Assembly: GCA_030704615.1 (NCBI GenBank)
Contig: CM060733.1
Span: 4,030,001-4,094,000, forward strand
DNA: 64,000 nt
Reading direction: 5' to 3'
DNA from: Takakia lepidozioides
Taxonomy: Eukaryota > Streptophyta > Takakiopsida > Takakiales > Takakiaceae
Each line of letters begins with the position of its first letter. The first letter of the stretch is position 1. The position numbers and the translations under genes were made by a program. Below the pieces are notes generated by a model. The model was not told the DNA's origin. It searched no databases and saw only the letters and a list, made by a program, of their open reading frames with translations. This document shows positions 58,873 through 64,000 of this stretch, one piece after another.

Positions 58873-59588
58873 GAATGTCGTCAACGCCATTCAGAACATT
58901 CCATTCCATGACACTGTAAATACATCCTAATCCAGGTGAATGCAAATAAGCGATTAGAAATGACACAGACATAGAAGTGAATGTCGTCAACGACATTCAA
59001 GAATGAAGCCAAATTATTACTGAAATGAAGCAAAATCACAGGATGGAAATAAAAAAATTGAGTAAGGAACCATCCAGGAAAACTCAATGCACATTCATAA
59101 CGAACCTATCACTGAGGACCTCACAACATCACGTATGAATGGCGTCAACGCCATTCACAAAAATACAAAAAGAAACCAATTACTTAGCTCCCCAATCCAT
59201 GAAATTGAATTTTGTCGTTTTTTAATAATACAGACACAGCTGTGAATGTCGTCAACGACATTCACTTTGGATTTTTAAAACAGAGCTTATCAAGCCTCCA
59301 TATTCATCGCAAGAGGAAAAAAACAATGCAGAACAACTGAATGTCTGCATTGACATTCAGCAAAATGAAGTGATCAACCTCATGTATCCTCTATGGACAT
59401 TACAAAAATTTAAATAACCTTGAGGACCGCACAACAACTCCGTATGTGAATGTCGTCAACGCCATTCAAGGACATTATCAATTCTAATCAGGGACAATAT
59501 AATTGCACCCTTAGATCCTAACCAGGTGAATTCATATACTCGCTTAAGAATGACTCAGACAAAGAAGTGAATGTCGTCAACGACATTC
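58873..59588. repeat. Seven copies of GAATGTCGTCAACGACATTC in intron 5, right copy
   Basis: Sites start at 58873, 58979, 59137, 59244, 59339, 59448 and 59569 and correspond one-to-one, in reverse order, with the left-copy sites. The odd left site GAATGTCAATGCAGACATTC has its exact inverse counterpart at 59339. One left site with a shortened centre (50009) is a full 20-mer here (59137), as is 49903 (59244). Confidence 0.85.
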
Positions 59589-61429
59589 AATCTGGATCTA
59601 AGATTGCAATCCATATGAAGCCACAATTTTTCCCAAAAAAACAGTAGAGTTTCAAGTATGACATTTCACCTGTACACAACTCGCATCATGGCCCACTCTC
59701 CTCCAACCTGACTGTCAAAGTCGTTGGACCGTAAAATGTTACCATCTTTTGGAGAACTCCCGGAAAAAACAGTATCTCCAGGTGAGACCTCTCCACTTCC
59801 TTATGTATGCCTCCAATGACATTTGGGGAGGGGAAACAATCGCAATGTTCAGGTCCTTCAAAGTCTGATCCAGCACAATGACGGCGCGCTTTTCGAGCTG
59901 CAAATAGAATATTTGTCAGAATTGCAAAAAGAAACACATCACATACTTGAAGATAAGAAACAGCATGTTCGAATACACACCTGACTCCAAAATGTAGCCT
60001 TGTGGAGCCAGTTATCAAACACCAAATCACTGATTCCTTCCACCTTTGTGCCAGGCTGTATGGTGCTCTTTGGGAACTGATTCAAGTCCTTTACTGTTTG
60101 ATCTGAGTTCCATATCTCCAGCCACCTTATTTTTTTGTTTGTGGGTCGACCATCGATATGGCCAGCCGGTGCAATTTCTCCTGCTGCATCTCCGGATGCA
60201 CATGCTTGTCATAGTGTGTTTTGATCTGCTGAAGGAACTCAGGACCAAGTCCAGGATCTACTATTTCTAAGCTGCTTTCCGAAGGCTGACATCAATTTGG
60301 TTCTTCGCATCTCAAACTCCTTCTTTATTGCAGCTTCCACACCTTTGATGTCCTTAGTTCCTCTGGTGTAGTGCGGTAATATTCGGATTTTCCCTTCTCA
60401 GCTGCCTCTGCCAGTTCTTGCTGCATTCATTCAAGTAGTGATTAGCTCCGAAGGGACTCTAAACATGTATTCGAAAAGTAAACAGATTACAGACTCGGGC
60501 TTACCGCATACATGTACTCCAAAACGCCTCTCGTGTCAAAGAATACCAAGTGCCTGCAGCTCTTCCTGTTTCGCACTTCTTGATGATATTGGGTGGTAGT
60601 ACTGTCCGAAAATCATCCAGCTTCATCAGACCAATCCTCTGAATTCGGAATAGTGTGTGAACCAAGCTTGTTGTCACATGCGATTTCTCTGTCGATCTGC
60701 AAAAACATTGAAAACATTGCATTCCTTAACACTGTTTTTTGAGGATCAACAAGACACTACAGAGGGAATCAAATCTCCTGGATGACTTACTTGTTCACGT
60801 CGTGCATAGCTGTAAGAAGCCTAGCGATGTCGTTTCCTGGATCCAAAACCATTGCCTCCACAGCAACATGCTTGTCTTTGTCTTTCGAATGGTGTTTCTG
60901 AATGTATCCCATCCATGCCAGCAATCGGTGGTTGCCGTCCCAGACGTAGAACATGTGGTTGCAAAATTGCTGGGTGTTCTTTCCCATCATGAGGCCCAGC
61001 TCGAACTCCTCATTGGCATCTTTCCAGCACTCATCCCAGTTTATATTATATCCGTCAGTGACACATAAAAACTTGTGCACCAAGTCTATATCCATGCACA
61101 AAATCACTCTCCAATTTTGTTATGTCATGGGAAAGAGGTGGACGCACAACAGGCATTGATATCATCCCGGCACAGAGGTATGTCCAGACGCCCTCCAGAT
61201 ACGAGCATGTCCCTTATAACCTCCTGAGAGTTTACCTTCTGGAATGACATGAGTTCTTTCACCTTGTCAAGGTAGTGCACTTCGGATTCATCTGCTTCAT
61301 CTGTATTCTCTGAGCTTTTTGCGGACTCGTCCCCATCTCCAGATCCTTTCCCCTCTGATCCTGTAGGCTTCGACCTCACAGTTTTCTGCACGATGCCATT
61401 CAGTTCTGACTAAGTGATTTGCAAATAGT

Positions 61430-61753
61430 GAATGGCGGTAACGACAATCACTCTGTATCAAGGAAACTCACCATGAATGGTGTGAAAGAATTCAGCACAA
61501 TCTACACATGCAAAGCCGAGACTGCCGTATTCAAAACAAAAGTGAGAGCGATAGCGAACGGCGTTAACGACAATCACAAAAGATAACACCTGCCGGATCG
61601 GTGTTGTGTAAATGACATATATGTGCAACTGATTGGCGGCAACGACATTCAGTGTTTAGGGAGAATAGTAAGTGCAGACTCTCTCTTCAAACACATAGGT
61701 ACATAAATCTCATGAGCAGAATCGAATGGCGTTAACGACGCTCGCGATTCAGT
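61430..61753. repeat. Four palindrome-related sites in intron 1, right copy
   Basis: Sites at 61430, 61556, 61631 and 61734 read like GAATGGCGKTAACGACAWTC. Intron 1 is about 300 bp shorter than in the left arm and lacks three of the left sites, which lie in or next to the segment duplicated there. Confidence 0.7.
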
Positions 61754-62128
61754 AGTTCCTGCTAAAGAATGGAAGAGGAAGGACTCCTTGAAAGGCAATC
61801 ACATAGATATATGATAAAACTTACTGGCACCTTCTTAGGTTTTGAAATTTGATCCCCTTCTTAGCAGCTTTCCTCTTCCCTCTCACATCTGCTGGAGTTT
61901 CTGTCTGCGCAAGGGTTTCTTGACCTTCTTCCAGGTTCGGCGTTCCGCGTGCTTCCACCTTTTCAGTGTCCCTGCGATTCATCTCTGCCTCCACAGGCTG
62001 GCGCACTCTTATCGCCGACTGTGTCGCGCAGCCGCTGCCTCTCAGTCTCCGTCTGCTCTTGTGAATCAGTCTCCGCGTTCACACCTGCTGCCTTGGCCCT
62101 GTGTTCTCCAACAAACGACGCCTCGTCA

Positions 62129-62975
62129 TTTCTCTCTTGCTCTGCGTCTCTCTCTAAGGGAAAAAATAAAGAGACTTTCTTCTCTTTCGTATTCTAGAAG
62201 GAACCCTCTCCAGCTTGACTACCACTCTCCCTCTAAGCGCGAAAAGTAGAAAAACGCAGTGACTCCCGATTTCTTGCGGGATTGTGTTCTTGCTGTCTCT
62301 AGAAGCATCGGATTCCCTCCCGCGTGACCGTTACACATAGTCGTTTTCGATATTAGTGCACATGCCGCAATTGGTGCAAGCTGTTCGTATTCAGTTGGAT
62401 GTCTGACGTGTGCCGCCCAAAACAAAACGGCGGGTTCTAAATTATAACTGGTTCAATATTTAAAAGAACAGCGAATCCCAGAAAATTGATGCGCAGTCTT
62501 AAACAAATAAAGATATAAATGAACGAGAGTTTGATGACAAATTTTGGAATATCATACACGGTCATCCTTGTTATCCAAACCCCACATTCGTTGCACATTT
62601 GGAACTTTCCAGGTGCGCATGATCATTGGTAGTAGTATATAGATACATTTACTTAATCTGCAATCCCATTCTCGGATCCTGTGGCATGCTTCCAGGAAGT
62701 CGGCTTTGTTATTGGGTTTATTGATGAGGTTCTGATTAACGGTTTAACAGTTGCCGACACTGCCCCTATGGATTCTCTGACCACTGGGCCCACAAGAAAA
62801 GTAATTAAAATGGACGGCTGCATATCTGGAATGAATAACAGAATATGCACAGTCGTTATCTGAGCTTCCTCCGCCATATGCTCTGCTCATTCTTCAACTG
62901 TGTTCTGGAGACAGCAGTAAACCGATTTACACTAGATCTGCGATAGCAAGGTACAAACATACTCGAGGAAGGAAG
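62129..62975. promoter_or_regulatory. Divergent intergenic region, right copy
   Basis: Counterpart of 45907-46758, with nearly equal length and order. No distinct promoter box could be fixed. Confidence 0.45.
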
Positions 62976-64000
62976 ATGGCTTCCTCTGAAGCGGAGTTCT
63001 TCTCTGACGACAAACCAGTGCCGTTCTCCCAGGAAGTCCTTGACAATGGATTTGCAATTGTTCTGGAACATGTCTTGGCTACCCGTTTTCAGCTGCAGAA
63101 TGGCTCCATCTTTTTGAGAAAGAGGTTTACGATCTGAAAGGGAAGTTGGTGAAATATTCTTTCCAAAACCGTGATGAGACGGCTCATATCAGCCAGTGGA
63201 GAGTGCGTCCTGGTCGATACAGAGTACTTGGAGAGCCTCGGCGAAAGTCCCTTGGGTCATATGTGACGCCCGGGACTGCTGCTTCGGTCGTTGAAGACAA
63301 GAGGGAGGTGGTGGTGAAAAAAGAACAGACGTCCTCCACTCCAATCGTTGAGCTTTCGGATTCTCCGATGATGACATAAGTGAAATTCCAAATCCAGTCC
63401 TTCCTACTGTGGTTGCAGAAGCTGATGAAGAAGAGATTTGTAGTGTCATTCCAAAATTGCGGGCGATGGGAGGAATGGCTGGATTCAAAAGTGAGTTGCG
63501 GGGAATTGATTGGGAATCTTTGAAGCAGGTGCCTGTGAAGTTCTTGCCGGAGACTTTTGATGGCGATATCCTATTCGAGCTGCCTCCTCCTCCGCGAGTT
63601 TGGAGGTGTAACAATCATGATGCATGGAATGGACAAGAAACACGACGGGCACCCGTGGTGCAGAACAAAAACATCCAATATTCAGAATGATGACAAGCTT
63701 GTTTTTCAGGAGGACAGTTTGCAATGGACACCTTAGGTGTGATAATTTGAATTGCAGACACTTTCTTCAGTCTGGAGTTCATAATCAAAGCGAATGGGAG
63801 GGTCTGGCGGAGATCCATTTCAGCCTGGGACTGCCCCTCCACCGGCAAACACTTTCGTCTGCAAATTCTGCAAACTTGTGCCATCCTGCTTGGCGCTCTG
63901 CGGAGCAAGAATGTACTATGTTGTCCACCGTTTGAATACAATGACGAGAGCTTGTGTGCATTTTGGATTCCATAACCATCCTGTCTCGAAGGGGGATTAC
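62976..64000 (+). pseudogene. Transposase-like protein, N-terminal part, right copy (runs off the window)
   Basis: It starts at ATG 62976 (MASSEAEFFSDDKPVPFS), as in the left copy. One shifted frame gives RRKSLGSYVTPGTAASVVED and a Ser/acid region; the next gives ADEEEICSVIPKLRAMGGM, DWESLKQVPVKFLPETFDGD and ILFELPPPPRV. A third gives CNGHLRCDNLNCRHFLQSGV and the start of the finger region. Three frameshifts or so occur within 1 kb. The catalytic half would lie beyond the window. Confidence 0.6.

Larger units (their letters stand above)
56641..62128 (-). pseudogene. ParB-like / DNA amino-methyltransferase-like fusion, right copy
   Basis: Start ATG is at 62128 and the last stop (TAG) at 56641-56643, mirroring the left gene. 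This copy keeps the ParB-type loop as FYVWDGNHRLLAWMGYI and, unlike the left copy, an open exon 3 (STEKSHVTTSLVHTLF, then RIQRIGLMKLDDFRTVLP) up to a one-base loss in EAF-LEYM. Exon 6 gives PDYLDMWSDPANDPTMYTAG and a Lys/Glu-rich linker in a frame different from RMESGQDFSAGRYTRTLQCV, so it is also shifted. The segment coding for ADIVILDIPDG is conserved in nucleotides. SARVVDLSVSTG and the following motif I block are present. Private lesions differ from the left copy, so each copy informs the other's ancestral frame. Confidence 0.65.
55845..64000 (-). repeat. Right arm of the large inverted duplication (truncated by the window end)
   Basis: This is the reverse complement of 44887-53357, gene for gene and intron for intron. 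The arm contains a minisatellite, the methyltransferase-like gene on the minus strand, the divergent spacer, and the 5' part of the transposase-like gene on the plus strand. Its many private substitutions and indels relative to the left arm show a true second copy rather than a simple assembly echo. Confidence 0.9.

Noticed and set aside
44887-64000. Inverted arms as a pure assembly artefact
   Set aside because: The arms differ by several percent, with private indels and an intron 1 about 300 bp shorter on one side. A mirrored duplicate of one sequence would be identical. Long-read confirmation would still be useful.

Overview
The window is land-plant nuclear DNA. It holds broken copies of DYW-class PPR genes, a family almost confined to land plants, together with an mTERF gene fragment, GT-AG introns and many dead DNA transposons. 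The abundance of DYW-type PPR debris and the heavy repeat load would suit a fern, lycophyte or moss. That assignment is inference, and I cannot name the species. I see no rRNA or tRNA gene and no intact host gene that I would defend without reservation.

Layout. 0.6-1.4 kb is a PPR-DYW pseudogene on the minus strand. 2.0-4.2 kb holds a hAT fragment (minus) and the C-terminal half of a pogo/Jerky-like transposase (plus). 4.2-19.1 kb is mostly gene-poor, with simple repeats, short-palindrome repeats and one relic at 12.9-13.2 kb. 19.1-19.8 kb is a truncated mTERF gene (minus). 20.3 kb has an orphan LTR-retrotransposon primer-binding site with the start of gag. 21-30 kb is repeats: a diverged palindrome array, a duplicated tandem-repeat block and a strong hairpin. 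30.2-30.7 kb is a hAT C-terminus. 31.1-32.0 kb is an array of GCGACCGCC/GGCGGTCGC hairpins phased at about 50 bp. 32.4-35.3 kb is a nearly complete but stop-ridden hAT element. 35.3-36.8 kb is a relic of a ParB-like gene. 37.2-38.7 and 41.1-42.1 kb are PPR debris, with a broken acidic-protein gene between them at 38.7-41.0 kb.

The most unusual region is 42.4-64.0 kb. Two copies of one element stand in inverted orientation: a left arm (44887-53357) and a right arm (55845-64000, cut by the window end), separated by a 2.5-kb loop. By eye the arms agree at about 95-97% in coding stretches. Each copy carries two divergently transcribed genes. One is a transposase-like gene with a CxH...HxHP zinc-finger-like motif and a candidate D-D-E triad. 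The other has about ten exons and encodes a nuclear-looking protein with a ParB-like DGNHR domain followed by an amino-methyltransferase fold, in which the motif IV region precedes the AdoMet-binding motif I. Introns 1 and 5 of that gene contain repeated copies of one 20-bp palindrome, GAATGTCGTTGACGACATTC and variants; seven sites in intron 5 are conserved in both copies. The loop and the left flank are built from tandem units carrying another palindrome, GACGGGAGATCTCCCGTC.

Working model (inference): this is a two-gene DNA transposon that carries a ParB-methyltransferase fusion and palindromic sites its own protein might read. Both copies have frameshifts, mostly at different positions, so neither appears functional today.
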